Positions 19,967 through 30,500 of a stretch of 64,000 nt of DNA are shown here, in pieces (position 1 is the stretch's first letter; every line of letters begins with the position of its first letter). Position numbers and translations under genes: made by a program. Origin of the DNA: Pseudomonas sp. S31 (lineage in GTDB: Bacteria; Pseudomonadota; Gammaproteobacteria; Pseudomonadales; Pseudomonadaceae); assembly GCF_016648105.1 (NCBI RefSeq), contig NZ_JACVVE010000022.1, positions 1-64,000 on the forward strand, written 5' to 3'. The notes below the pieces were generated by a model. That model was not told the DNA's origin. It saw only the letters and a list, made by a program, of their open reading frames with translations, and did not search any database.

Positions 19967-20437
19967 AACAGAGATCCTGTGGTGCGATAGCGAGTCAATC
20001 CGACTTCGTCAAGCGTCTGATTGACCAGGAGAAACGAGAGGTCATCACGACCTGCGACACGTGCCATCACCTTGATATTCAAGGGCTTAGTCGATGGCAT
20101 GGATCATGATAGTACCTTATTGCAGCCCTATTGAAGCCTCATTGAAGCCCCACAGATCGAATGAGGGGCCGGCCATCTGCGGGCTGCCTGGCATGCCTGG
20201 CTGAATGCCATTGGTCTGATAGTGCATCGCGGGCCGGCGGTGCCCAGCCCGCAGGAAAACGTTTGCAACGCGCCGGGGCAGTAAAGAGGGAGGCAAGAGC
20301 CCGCGTGATCGGCATCAAGTATTTGCGATTTAATCTTATTTTCAGGGCGACAGCGGCGTGTCAGGTGCTATGGTTACTTTCCCGGCGGCCTCGCCGGGCT
20401 ACCCTCACCCCGTCCAGGAAAGGACAAGGAGGCTGGC
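19967..20437. other. Divergent upstream region of the recombinase and the DUF1652-like gene
   Basis: These 471 bp hold an inverted pair GTCAATC (19994-20000) / GATTGAC (20019-20025), three tandem 11-bp repeats at 20119-20151 (listed separately), a CCCGGC/GCCGGG hairpin near 20382-20399, and an AAGGAGG ribosome binding site at about 20425-20432. The first two lie where the recombinase promoter should be. I see no further open frame with coding character. Confidence 0.5.
20119..20151 (+). repeat. Three tandem 11-bp iterons upstream of the recombinase
   Basis: ATTGCAGCCCT, ATTGAAGCCTC and ATTGAAGCCCC follow one another without spacers; 8 of 11 positions are the same in all three. The 11-bp period is about one helical turn, so a protein could bind on one face of the DNA. 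They lie 150-185 bp upstream of the recombinase start codon. Confidence 0.7.
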
Positions 20438-20698
20438 ATGAACAAGATGACGTTCCCCAACGCCTGCCAGGTGATGCGTTGGCATTTCCACCCACTGGGG
20501 TTCGAAGCCAGCATGGACGCGCCACGCAGCATGGTCGCCCGCCTGTTCGACCGGGCCACGGGCGAAACCCTGCTGGCAATTGCCGGTATCCCCTGTACCG
20601 CAATCATGCCGGCTGCCGATGTCGAACGCATCATCGAGGCGGTGGAGGCGGAAATGGACGCCTTCATCCCCAGTCTGCCCCTCAAGGACGCTGTCTAG
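20438..20698 (+). CDS. DUF1652-like small protein
   Basis: An 86-residue cytosolic protein. The central LFDRATGETLLAIAGIP and the following AADVERIIEAVEAEMDAF resemble the DUF1652 family, which is widespread and uncharacterised in Pseudomonas; the match is by eye and moderate. AAGGAGG lies 7 nt before the ATG. Its TAG stop codon lies inside the long terminator hairpin shared with the convergent GGDEF-EAL gene. Confidence 0.65.
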   Translation: MNKMTFPNACQVMRWHFHPLGFEASMDAPRSMVARLFDRATGETLLAIAGIPCTAIMPAADVERIIEAVEAEMDAFIPSLPLKDAV

Positions 20699-20740
20699 GC
20701 TCCGTCTGAAAATCCTTGAGACTTTTCAGACGGAGCCTAG
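20695..20740. terminator. Bidirectional terminator with both stop codons in the stem
   Basis: Arms CTAGGCTCCGTCTGAAAA (20695-20712) and its exact reverse complement (20723-20740) make an 18-bp perfect stem with a 10-nt loop. The TAG of the plus-strand gene (20696-20698) and the TAG of the minus-strand gene (20739-20737) both lie in it. The A/T end of the stem next to the loop is unusual for an intrinsic terminator, but the position between convergent genes supports the role. Confidence 0.7.
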
Positions 20741-22824
20741 GCTGGCACCTCGCGGGTCTGGCCGAGCGCCTGCAAGCGCGCCATGAACTGCTCGGCCGGC
20801 ACCGGTTGGCCAAGCAGGTAGCCCTGCAACGAATCGCACCCCAGCCCGGTCAGAAACGCCTGCTGCCCATCGGTCTCAACGCCTTCGGCGACGATACGCA
20901 GGCCCAACGCCTGCCCCAGCGCGACGATCGCCGAGACGATGGCTGCGTCATCGCCGTCCTGTTCCAGGTCACGCACGAAACCGCGGTCGATCTTCAATTC
21001 GTTGGCCGGCAAGCGCTTGAGGTACATCAGGCTGGAATAACCCGTACCGAAATCATCGATGGACAGGTCCACGCCCATGTCGGACAGGCGCTGAAGCACC
21101 GTCAGGCTGGCGTCGGCATCATGCATCGCGGTGGATTCGGTGATTTCCAGGGTCAGCCGGTTGGCCGGCAGGCCGTTGTCGTCCAGCGCCCGGGCCACGC
21201 TGTCGACCAGGCCGACATGGCAGAACTGCAGGGCCGACAGGTTCACCGCCATGCGCCAATCTTCGTGCCCCTGGTCGAGCCACTGGCGCATCTGCCGACA
21301 CGCTTCGCCCAGCACCCATTCACCGATCGGAATGATCAGCCCGGTCTTCTCGGCCAGGGCGATGAAGCGATCCGGCAGCATCAATCCATGCTGCGGGTGC
21401 TCCCAGCGCAGCAGGGCCTCGGCGCCTATCGGCTGGCAGCCCTGGGCGGCGAACTTGGGCTGGTAGTGCAGGCGGAACTCGTCTCGCTCAAGGGCCAGGC
21501 GCAGATCCTGCAGCAACTGCAACTGCTGGCGGGCGTTACTGTTCATCGAGGCGTCGAAGAAGCTGTAGCCATTCTTGCCAGCGCTCTTGGCGTGATACAT
21601 GGCGGCATCGGCGTTACGCAGCAATTCGTGCTGGTCCAGGCCGTTTCCTGGGTAGAGGACGATGCCCAGGCTGGCCGTTACCTGCAAGTCGTGGCCGGCG
21701 ACCTCGAAGGCCCGGGACACCAGGTTGACCTGCTTGACCGCCACGCTCATGGCATCGTCGGGCTCCTGCAGCTCGACCAGCAGGACGAACTCGTCGCCGC
21801 CGATGCGCGCCAACGTGTCCTGGCTGTGCAGATGCCCACGCAAGCGGGCTGCCACGGCCTTGAGCAGGAGGTCGCCGACATGGTGGCCGAAGGCATCGTT
21901 GACCGGCTTGAAGCCGTCCAGGTCGATGAACATCAAAGCGAAGCACCCCCCCTGCTCCGCCACCTTGCCGATGGCCTGGTCGATGCGGTCGGCCAGCAGC
22001 GTGCGGTTGGGCAGCCCGGTCAGCGTATCGTGCAGGGCGAGCTGGGTCAGCTCCTGGTTGGCCAAGGTCAGCGAGCGGGCCAGCTCGGCGGTGCGCGCCT
22101 CGAGGCGGGCGTCCAGCACCGAGGTCAGCAAGGCCACCGAAAGCACCGCCAGGGTGGTGATCAATACCAGGTAGTCCAGTCCATCGCCTTTCAGGCCATT
22201 GGCCAACGCGCCACAGTAGCTGCCTTGCGGGAAGTTGGCCGCGGCCATGCCGGTGTAGTGCATGCCGACGATGGCGATCCCCATCAGCACCGCAGCCAAG
22301 CCACGGATCTGCCGCACGTAGGGGGTGTTCTGGCGTAGGCGAAAGGCGATCCACAAGGCCGCGGCCGAAGCCCCGACGGCAATCGCCAGGGAGGCGCCGA
22401 ACAACGTCGGATCGTAGTCGACACCGGGCAGCATGCGCAGCGCGGCCATGCCGGTGTAGTGCATGCAACTGATACCGGCACCCATGATCAGAGCGCCGAA
22501 GCCCAGTTGCAGCCAAGGCAGGGTCGGCTGGCTGACCATCCAGAGGGCGAAGCCGGCCGACAGTACCGCGATCAGCAGGGAAAACGCGGTCAGCCCGATG
22601 TCGTAGCCCAGTTCCACCGGCAGGCTGAAGGCGAGCATGCCGATGAAGTGCATCGACCAGATGCCGATACCCATGGCCAGCGCGCCGCCGCCCATCCACA
22701 AATAGACTGCCCGCCCCTTGGCGGTGGCCAGGCGGCCGGTCAGGTCGAGGGCGGTGTAGGACGCGAGAATGGCCACGCACAGCGAAATCAACACCAGCGA
22801 GGACGAATAGCTACCAATCAGCAT
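20737..22824 (-). CDS. MHYT-GGDEF-EAL membrane cyclic-di-GMP enzyme (MucR-like)
   Basis: A 695-residue protein. The N-terminal part is an MHYT sensor with about seven membrane helices and three motif copies (MHFIGM, MHYTGM, MHYTGM; roughly residues 55-200), thought to bind copper and sense a diatomic gas. Then come a GGDEF domain with an intact RIGGDEF site (about 330-340) and an EAL domain with intact EALLRW (about 460). Both cyclase and phosphodiesterase sites look functional. P. aeruginosa MucR has this layout and tunes alginate and biofilm through c-di-GMP. The ATG at 22824 has a GGA upstream; a TTG at 22851 is less likely. Confidence 0.9.
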   Translation of the reverse strand: MLIGSYSSSLVLISLCVAILASYTALDLTGRLATAKGRAVYLWMGGGALAMGIGIWSMHFIGMLAFSLPVELGYDIGLTAFSLLIAVLSAGFALWMVSQPTLPWLQLGFGALIMGAGISCMHYTGMAALRMLPGVDYDPTLFGASLAIAVGASAAALWIAFRLRQNTPYVRQIRGLAAVLMGIAIVGMHYTGMAAANFPQGSYCGALANGLKGDGLDYLVLITTLAVLSVALLTSVLDARLEARTAELARSLTLANQELTQLALHDTLTGLPNRTLLADRIDQAIGKVAEQGGCFALMFIDLDGFKPVNDAFGHHVGDLLLKAVAARLRGHLHSQDTLARIGGDEFVLLVELQEPDDAMSVAVKQVNLVSRAFEVAGHDLQVTASLGIVLYPGNGLDQHELLRNADAAMYHAKSAGKNGYSFFDASMNSNARQQLQLLQDLRLALERDEFRLHYQPKFAAQGCQPIGAEALLRWEHPQHGLMLPDRFIALAEKTGLIIPIGEWVLGEACRQMRQWLDQGHEDWRMAVNLSALQFCHVGLVDSVARALDDNGLPANRLTLEITESTAMHDADASLTVLQRLSDMGVDLSIDDFGTGYSSLMYLKRLPANELKIDRGFVRDLEQDGDDAAIVSAIVALGQALGLRIVAEGVETDGQQAFLTGLGCDSLQGYLLGQPVPAEQFMARLQALGQTREVPA

Positions 22825-22982
22825 TTGCGATTCCAGCGACAGGCGATGCAAGGCCTGTAAAAAAACCCGTGATTGTACAGAAGCGCTGGCGAAACGCTAT
22901 GAAGTTGTCGCGAATGGGAATGGATTCGTGAAACCACCACCCCACCCACCTGGGCCTGACGCATTCGCGGCTGAACCCGCTC

Positions 22983-24470
22983 CTACTCGGCTTCGGCGAA
23001 CGCTTGCTCGGCGTCCCATCCCCCGCCCAGGGCCGCGATCAGTTGCACGCTGGCCACCAGCCGACCTTCCAGCAAGGTCAACACGCTACGTTCGTTGCTC
23101 AACGCCGTGGTCTGCACGTTGACCACGTCCAGATAGCCGATCAAGCCGGCCTTGTACTGGTTCTCGGTCAGGCGCAGCGACTCGCGCGCTGCCTCCAGGG
23201 CCTCCTGGCGTACCCCCGCTTCGTCGGCATACACCTTCAACTGCACCAGGTAGTTTTCCACTTCCTTGAAGCCATCGAGCACCGTCTGCCGGTACTGCGC
23301 CACGGTCTGGTCATACGCGGCCACGGTGCGGTCCACCTCGGCGCTGCGCTTGCCCGCGTCGAACAGGGTCAGCGCCAATTGCGGGCCGACCGACCAGTAG
23401 CGGTTCGGCAACTCGATCCAGTTGTTGAAGCTGCTACTGGAATAACCGCCGCTCATGCTCAGCGACAGGTCGGGGAAGTAGGCTGCCCGGGATACGCCGA
23501 TCTGTGCGTTGGCGGCCATCACGTTGCGTTCGGCCGCAGCGATGTCAGGGCGACGCTCGAGCAACTGCGACGGCAACGCCAGCGGCACCTCCGGCAAGGC
23601 GGGGATCGACTTGCTGTCGGCCAGGGCGAAGTTGGCAGGTGCCTTGCCCAGCAACACGGCGATGGCGTTCTCGAACTGGGCGCGCTGCCACGCCAGGTCG
23701 ATCAGGTCGGCCTGGGTGCTCTTGAGCTGGGTGCGCGCCTGGGCCACCGCATCAGGGCCGGATACGCCGGCGCGGTACTGGTTCTCGGTCAGGCGCAACG
23801 AGCGTTCGTAGGCAGCGACGGTGGCCTCGAGCAGGCGCTTCTGCTCATCGATCACCCGCAATTGCAGGTAGTTCTGTACCAGCTCCGACTGCTGGCTCAG
23901 GCGAATCGAAGCCAGGTCGGCGAGGCTGGCTTCGGCACTGGCCTGGTCAGCATGCAGCGTTTCACGCAGCTTGCCCCACAGGTCGATTTCCCAACTGACG
24001 CCCAGCTGCGCATTGTAGGTGTCGCGGATACCGCTACTGTTGTTCGACAGGCTCGAACTGGAGCTTCCCGTCCCTTGCGCCGAGCGGTTCTTGCTGGTGG
24101 TCAGGTCCAGCGTGGGAAACAACGAGGCACGGCTGCTGCGCACCAGCGCCTGGGCCTGGCGGTACTGGGCCTCGGACTGGGCCACGGTCTGGTTGCTGCG
24201 GTTGAGCTCCTCGACCAGGGCGTTGAGGCCCGGATCGCCGTAGATTTCCCACCAGGCGCCACGGGCCATGGCGTCGGACGGGCTGGCCTGGGTCCAGCCC
24301 TCGGCCTGCTTGAATTGCGCGGGTGTGTCGAGGGTCGGGCGATGGTAGTCCGGGCTCAGGGTACAGGCACTGAGCATGGCCACGCACAAGCCTGCGCCGA
24401 CCAGGCGCGAACCGCGCCCACGGGTCAGCACTTGCAGGGCACGATGGAGCGGAGCTTGGGCAAAGGTCAT
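22983..24470 (-). CDS. opmB: RND efflux outer-membrane lipoprotein (OpmB/OprM family)
   Basis: A 495-residue TolC-like outer-membrane factor of the NodT family. The lipoprotein signal has lipobox LSAC (Cys about 35) followed by TLSPDYHRP, and the protein contains two outer-membrane efflux repeats with the typical ERRPDIAAAERNVMAANAQIGVSRAAYFP-like region (about residues 310-340). It forms the exit duct for the pump encoded just upstream. The ATG at 24470 overlaps the end of the muxC-like gene by 4 bp; longer frames beginning further upstream run antisense-like through that gene and are not used. Confidence 0.9.
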   Translation of the reverse strand: MTFAQAPLHRALQVLTRGRGSRLVGAGLCVAMLSACTLSPDYHRPTLDTPAQFKQAEGWTQASPSDAMARGAWWEIYGDPGLNALVEELNRSNQTVAQSEAQYRQAQALVRSSRASLFPTLDLTTSKNRSAQGTGSSSSSLSNNSSGIRDTYNAQLGVSWEIDLWGKLRETLHADQASAEASLADLASIRLSQQSELVQNYLQLRVIDEQKRLLEATVAAYERSLRLTENQYRAGVSGPDAVAQARTQLKSTQADLIDLAWQRAQFENAIAVLLGKAPANFALADSKSIPALPEVPLALPSQLLERRPDIAAAERNVMAANAQIGVSRAAYFPDLSLSMSGGYSSSSFNNWIELPNRYWSVGPQLALTLFDAGKRSAEVDRTVAAYDQTVAQYRQTVLDGFKEVENYLVQLKVYADEAGVRQEALEAARESLRLTENQYKAGLIGYLDVVNVQTTALSNERSVLTLLEGRLVASVQLIAALGGGWDAEQAFAEAE

Positions 24471-27400
24471 AGCGGGGTTTCCAGGGCGGCGTCGGTGCGC
24501 ACGCCGCGCCAACGGTTGAAACGGTGACGCAGGCGGTCGAGGTACAGGTACACCACCGGCGTCGTATAAAGGGTCAGGACCTGGCTGAAGACCAAGCCAC
24601 CAATGATGGTCAGGCCCAGCGGCTGGCGCATCTCGGCACCCTCGGCACGGCTCAGCAGCAGCGGCAAGGCACCGAGGATGGCCGCCAGCGTGGTCATCAG
24701 GATCGGCCGCAGACGCAACAGGCAGGCCCGGCGGATCGACTCCTCGGGCGTGAGCCCCTGGTGACGCTCCAACTGCAGCGCCAGGTCGATCATCAGGATG
24801 GCGTTCTTCTTCACCACGCCGATCAGCAGGAACAGCCCGAGCAGCGAGATCAGGCTGAACTCGCCACCGGTCAGGTACAACGCCAGCAGTGCCCCGACGC
24901 CCGCCGAAGGCAGGGTCGAGAGGATGGTCAGCGGGTGGATGTAGCTCTCGTAGAGAATGCCCAGCACCAGGTAGACCAGCACCAGCGCCCCGAGGATCAT
25001 GAACGGCTGGCCTTGCTGGGTCTTGGCGAAGGCATCCGCCGTCCCGCCCAGGCGAGCGATCACCGACTCGGGCAGCCCCATCTTGGCCACCGCGCGCTCG
25101 AGCGCGGCCATGGCCTGGTCGGTGCTGTAGCCTTCGGCGACGTCGAAATTGATGTCCTGGGAGGCGAATTGGTTCTCGTGGCTGACCCGGTCGTCGGCCA
25201 GGCTGTTCTCGTAGTGGGCGATGGTCGACAGCGGCACGCGCGCGCCCTCGCTGGTAATCACCTGCACCTGTTCCAGGGTGCTCGGGTCCCAGGCGTATTT
25301 CGGGTTGATCTCCAGCACCACCTGGTACTGGTTGAGGCTGTCGTAGATGGTCGAGATCTGCCGCTGGCTGTAGGCGTTGTTGAGCACCGTGGTGATCATG
25401 TCCATGTCGATGCCCAGGCGCTTGGCCTGGTCGCGGTCGACCACCAGGGTCACCTGCTGGGTCCCGCCACCATCGCGGGCATCGACCGAGGTCAGCTCGG
25501 GCAGTGTACGGACCACCTCCGTGACCTTCGGGAACCATTCGCGCAAGGCGCTCAGGTTATCGCTCTGCAGGGTGTAGACGTACTGCGAGGAACTCTGGTC
25601 GCGGCCCCCGCCACCGAGCTGCAGGTCCTGGTCGGCCATCAGGAACAAGCGCCCGCCCGGCACCTTGGGCAGATCTCGGCGCAGGCGGTCGATGACCTTC
25701 TGCGCCGAGATCTTGCGTTCGGCGATCGGCTTCAGGCGCACCAGCACCATGGCATTGTTGGTGCCGCTGTTACCCCCGATGAAACCAGCCACGCTCTGCA
25801 CCGCCGGGTCGGCGAGCAAGGCACGTCGGTAGATTTCCATCTTCGGCTGCATCACGCTGAACGACAGCCCGTCGTCACCGCGAATGAAGCCCATCAGTTG
25901 CCCGGTGTCCTGCTGCGGCATCAGCGTCTTGGGAATCACCACATACAACGCGATGTTCACGCCGATGGTCACCAGCAGGCTGCACAGCGTCAAGCGCTTG
26001 TGCCGCAGTGCCCAGCCCAGGCTGCGATCGTAGGCGCCGACCAGGCGTTGGTGCTGCCTTTCGCTCCACTGCTGCAGGCGGTTCGGTTCGGCCTGCTGCG
26101 GCTTGAGCCAGCGGGCGCAGAGCATCGGCGTCAGGGTCAGCGACACCACCAGGGAAACGATGATCGCCGCCGCCAGGGTGACCGAGAACTCCAGGAAGAG
26201 GTTGCGCACGATGCCGCCCATGAACAGGATCGAGACGAACACCGCCACCAGCGAGACGTTCATCGACAGCAGGGTGAAGCCGACCTCCTTGGCACCGAGG
26301 AAGGCCGCACGCATCGGCGGCTGGCCATCCTCGATATGCCGCGAGATGTTCTCCAGGACCACGATGGCGTCGTCCACCACCAGGCCGGTGGCCAGGATCA
26401 ACGCCATCAGCGACAGGTTGTTCAGCGAGAAGCCGCACAGGTACATGACGGCGAAGGTGCCCACCAGCGACACCGGCACCGCCAGGCTGGGGATCAGCGA
26501 GGCACGCAGGCTGCCAAGGAACAGGTAGACCACCAGGATCACCAGCACCACGGCGATCAGCAAGGTATGCTCGGCCTCCTTGAGGGTGGCCTTGATCACT
26601 GGCGAGCGGTCCATGGCCACATCCAGCTTGACGCTGGCCGGCAGCAGCGACTGCAACGCCGGCAACTGCGCCTTGATCTGGTCGACGGTCTGGATGATGT
26701 TGGCGCCGGTCTGGCGGTTGATCACCAGCAGCACCGCGCTCTGATCGTTGAAGAAACCGCTGTTGTAACGGTTTTCCACACCATCGGTGATGGTGGCTAC
26801 GTCGGACAGGCGCAGGATGGTGCCGTTTTCCTGGCGGATCACGATGGGCTCGTAGTCCTTGGCTTTCTCCAGCTGGTCGTTGGCACGTACCTGCCAGTTG
26901 CGCTCGCCGTCCTCGACGAAGCCCATCGGCCGGCGCTGGTTGGCGTTGGACACCGCAGTACGCACGTCATCCAGGGCAACCCCGTACTGGTTGAGCAATT
27001 GCGGCTCCACCGCCACCCGCACCGCCGGCAACGAACTGCCGCCGATCTGCACTTCCCCTACCCCACTGACCTGAGCCAGGCTCTGCGACAGGATGGTATC
27101 GGCCAGGTCGTACAGCTGGCCTTTCTGCAGCACGTCCGAGGTCAGCGACAGCACCATGATCGGCGCCTGCGAGGGGTCGATCTTCTTGTACGTGGGCATG
27201 CTGCGCATGCCGCTGGGCAGCAGGTTGCGCGTGGCGTTGATGGCGGCCTGCACCTCGCGGGCGGCGCCGTCTACGTCACGGCCCGTCTCGAAGCCGATGA
27301 TGACCCGGGTCGAACCCTGGCTGGAATTGCTGGTGAGCGTGGTGACCCCGGCGATGGTGCCGAGCTTGCGTTCCAGCGGCGTGGCCACGGTGGCGGCCAT

Positions 27401-27574
27401 GACTTCGGGGCTGGCACCGGACAGGTTGGCCTGCACCACGATCACCGGGAAGTCCATCTTCGGCAATGGCGCCACCGGCAGCAACCCGAAACTCACGCCG
27501 CCCAGCAACATGATCGCCAGGCTCAGCAGCATGGTCGCCACTGGCCGGCGGATGAATGGCCCGGACAGATTCAT
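24467..27574 (-). CDS. muxC: RND efflux inner-membrane pump subunit (MuxC/MdtC-like)
   Basis: A 1035-residue resistance-nodulation-division transporter with twelve membrane helices: one near 12-30, a cluster at about 335-540 and a second cluster at about 850-1010. RND motifs seen include the conserved ATGLVVDDAIVVLENI in helix 4, whose Asp pair is needed for proton movement, and the second-half counterpart in GLFLLIGVVKKNAILMIDLA. It works as a heteromultimer with the preceding subunit, as MdtB and MdtC do in E. coli and MuxB and MuxC do in P. aeruginosa. Overlaps its neighbours by 4 bp on both sides (ATGA). Confidence 0.9.
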   Translation of the reverse strand: MNLSGPFIRRPVATMLLSLAIMLLGGVSFGLLPVAPLPKMDFPVIVVQANLSGASPEVMAATVATPLERKLGTIAGVTTLTSNSSQGSTRVIIGFETGRDVDGAAREVQAAINATRNLLPSGMRSMPTYKKIDPSQAPIMVLSLTSDVLQKGQLYDLADTILSQSLAQVSGVGEVQIGGSSLPAVRVAVEPQLLNQYGVALDDVRTAVSNANQRRPMGFVEDGERNWQVRANDQLEKAKDYEPIVIRQENGTILRLSDVATITDGVENRYNSGFFNDQSAVLLVINRQTGANIIQTVDQIKAQLPALQSLLPASVKLDVAMDRSPVIKATLKEAEHTLLIAVVLVILVVYLFLGSLRASLIPSLAVPVSLVGTFAVMYLCGFSLNNLSLMALILATGLVVDDAIVVLENISRHIEDGQPPMRAAFLGAKEVGFTLLSMNVSLVAVFVSILFMGGIVRNLFLEFSVTLAAAIIVSLVVSLTLTPMLCARWLKPQQAEPNRLQQWSERQHQRLVGAYDRSLGWALRHKRLTLCSLLVTIGVNIALYVVIPKTLMPQQDTGQLMGFIRGDDGLSFSVMQPKMEIYRRALLADPAVQSVAGFIGGNSGTNNAMVLVRLKPIAERKISAQKVIDRLRRDLPKVPGGRLFLMADQDLQLGGGGRDQSSSQYVYTLQSDNLSALREWFPKVTEVVRTLPELTSVDARDGGGTQQVTLVVDRDQAKRLGIDMDMITTVLNNAYSQRQISTIYDSLNQYQVVLEINPKYAWDPSTLEQVQVITSEGARVPLSTIAHYENSLADDRVSHENQFASQDINFDVAEGYSTDQAMAALERAVAKMGLPESVIARLGGTADAFAKTQQGQPFMILGALVLVYLVLGILYESYIHPLTILSTLPSAGVGALLALYLTGGEFSLISLLGLFLLIGVVKKNAILMIDLALQLERHQGLTPEESIRRACLLRLRPILMTTLAAILGALPLLLSRAEGAEMRQPLGLTIIGGLVFSQVLTLYTTPVVYLYLDRLRHRFNRWRGVRTDAALETPL

Positions 27575-30500
27575 GCCTGGGCCTGCTGGTTATCGGGGGT
27601 CGGGCGCCAGCGGCGGGCAAGGCGGTCGAAATACAGGTAGATGACCGGGGTGGTGAACAGCGTCAGCACCTGGCTGACCAGCAGGCCGCCGACCATCACC
27701 AGGCCCAGCGGCTGGCGCAGCTCGGCGCCGGAGCCGGTGGCGAGCATCAGCGGTACGGCACCGAACAGCGCCGCCAGGGTGGTCATCAGGATCGGCCGGA
27801 AACGCAACAGCGCCGCCTGATAGATGGCATCGGCCGGGGCCATGCCCTGGTTGCGCTCGGCCTCCAGGGCGAAGTCGATCATCATGATCGCGTTCTTCTT
27901 GACGATGCCGATGAGCAGGATGATGCCGATGATGGCGATCATCCCCAGGTCGTTGCCGCTGAGGATCAGCGCCAGCAAGGCGCCGACCGCGGCGGACGGC
28001 AGGGTCGAAAGGATGGTCACCGGGTGGATGTAGCTCTCGTAGAGCACGCCCAGCACGATGTACATGGTCACCACCGCCGCCAGGATCAGCAGCAAGGTAC
28101 TCGACAGCGAGGCCTGGAACGCCTCTGCGGCACCCTGGAAGCGGGTCTGCACGCCGATCGGCATGCCGATCTCCTGCTGCACCTGCTCGATCACCTTCAC
28201 CGCCTCGCCGAGCGATGCGCCGTGGGCCAGGTTGAACGACATGGTCACCGCCGGGAACTGGCCGATGTGCGAGATGGCCAACTGCGCCTGGCGCTGCTCG
28301 ATGCGCGCCAGGGCCGAAAGGCGCACCTGGCCGCCGTCGCTGGCCTTGACGTGGATCGACTCCAGCGCCTGCGGGCCGATGCTGCCGGCATTCTGCGACT
28401 GCAAGACCACGCGATACTGGCTGGCCTGGGTGTAGATGGTCGAGATCTGCCGCTGGCCGAACGCATCGTAAAGGGCGTTGGTGATCTGCGACACGTCGAT
28501 GCCGAGGCGGCTGGCCATGTCACGGTCGATCACCAGGTACACCTGCAGGCCCTTGTCCTGCAGGTCGCTGGCCACATCCTGCAGCTCCGGGCGCTGCTGC
28601 AAGGCGTCGACCAGCTTGCCGCTCCACTGCGCCAGCAGGTCGGCATCGGGCGAGGACAGGCTGAACTGGTACTGGGTCCGGCTGACCCGGTCCTCGATGC
28701 TCAGGTCCTGCACCGGCTGCATGAACAGCCGAATGCCCACCAGCTTGTCGAGTTGCGGTTGCAGGCGGCTGATGACTTCGCTGGCGGTGACGTCCCGCTC
28801 GCCATGGGGCTTGAGGTTGATCAGCAGGCGACCGCTGTTGAGGGTGGCGTTGTCGCCGTCGACGCCGATGTAGGACGACAGGCTCTGCACCGCCGGATCC
28901 TGCAGGATCAGCTTGCTCAGCGCCTGCTGGCGCTCGCTCATGGCGGTGAACGAGATGGACTGCGGCGCCTCGGAAATACCCTGGATCACCCCGGTGTCCT
29001 GCACCGGGAAGAAGCCCTTGGGCACCACCATGTACAGGAACACCGTGAGCGCCAGGCTGGCCACCGCCACCAGCAGGGTGAGCGGCTGATGCTTGAGCAC
29101 CCAACGCAGGCCACGGCTATAGCGCTCGATCAGCCAGTCGATCCACGCGCCGCTGGCACGGTAGAAGCGCCCCTGCTCTTCTTCCTTGGGTTCGCGCTTG
29201 AGCAGGCGGGCACACATCATCGGCGTCAGCGTCAGCGACACCACCAGGGAAATCAGGATCGCCACCGCCAGGGTAATGGCGAACTCGCGGAACAGCCGGC
29301 CGACCACATCGGCCATGAACAGCAGCGGGATCAGCACGGCGATCAGCGAGAAGGTCAGCGACACCAGGGTGAAGCCGATCTGCCGGGCGCCTTTGAGCGC
29401 CGCCTGCATCGGCGTCTCGCCTTCCTCGATGTGCCGGGAGATGTTCTCCAGCATGACGATGGCGTCGTCCACCACGAAGCCAGTGGCGATGGTCAGCGCC
29501 ATCAGCGTCAGGTTGTTGATCGAGAAGCCCGCCAGGTACATCACCCCGAAGGTACCGACCAGCGACAGCGGCACGGCGATCGACGGGATGATGGTGGCGC
29601 TGACGCGGCGCAGGAACACGAACGTCACCATCACCACCAGAACGATGGCGATCAGCAGTTCGTGCTGCACGTCCTTGACCGCGGCACGGATGGTCTGGGT
29701 ACGGTCGGTGAGTACCGAGACGTCCAGGCCGGCCGGCAGGTTGTCGGTGATCGACGGCAGCAGCTGCTTGATCAGGTCGACCACCTCGATGACGTTGGCC
29801 CCCGGTTGGCGCTGGATATTCAGCAGCACCGCCTGGTTCTGGTTGGCCCAGGCCGCGAGGCGCTCGTTCTCGGCGCCGTCGACGATCTCGGCGACGTCCT
29901 TCAGGCGCAGCGGCGCACCGTTGTTGTAGCTGAGAATGAGGTTGGCGTATTCCTCGGGCGAACGCAGCTGGTCGTTGGCATCGAGCATCGACACCCGGGT
30001 CGGCCCGTCGAAGTTACCCTTCGGCTGGTTGACGTTGGAGGCGCCGATCAGCGTACGCACGTCGTCCAGATTGAGGCCGTTGGCGGCCAGGGCATCGACG
30101 TTGACCTTGATGCGTACCGCCTGGCGCTGGCCGCCGGCGATGCTGACCATGCCCACGCCGCTGATCTGCGCGAGCTTCTGCGCCACGCGGGTGTCGACCA
30201 GGTCGTTGAGCTTGGGCAGCGGCATGGTCTTGGAAGAAATCGCCAGGGTCAGCACCGGCGTATCGGCCGGGTTGACCTTGTTGTACACCGGCGGGGCCGG
30301 CAGGTCGCTGGGCAACAGGTTGCTGGCGGCGTTGATGGCCGCCTGCACCTGCTGCTCGGCGACGTCCATGTTCATGTCGAGGTTGAAGCGCAGGGTCAGC
30401 ACCGAGGCGCCGCCAGAGCTGGTCGAGGCCATCTGGGTCAGCCCAGGCATCTGCCCGAACTGGCGTTCCAGCGGCGCAGTGACCGCGCTGGTCATCACCT

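Noticed and set aside
19052..20151. Prophage or integrative element around the recombinase
   Set aside because: No phage structural, excisionase, relaxase or tRNA gene and no target duplication are visible; neighbours are ordinary Pseudomonas genes.
23004..24527. 507-codon open frame opposite the outer-membrane factor gene
   Set aside because: It is an antisense shadow with the composition typical of such frames; the minus-strand lipoprotein gene is fully conserved.
24471..25538. N-terminal extension of the outer-membrane factor to 25538
   Set aside because: The extra 356 residues overlap the pump gene in another frame and have no similarity to efflux proteins; a good lipoprotein signal begins at 24470.
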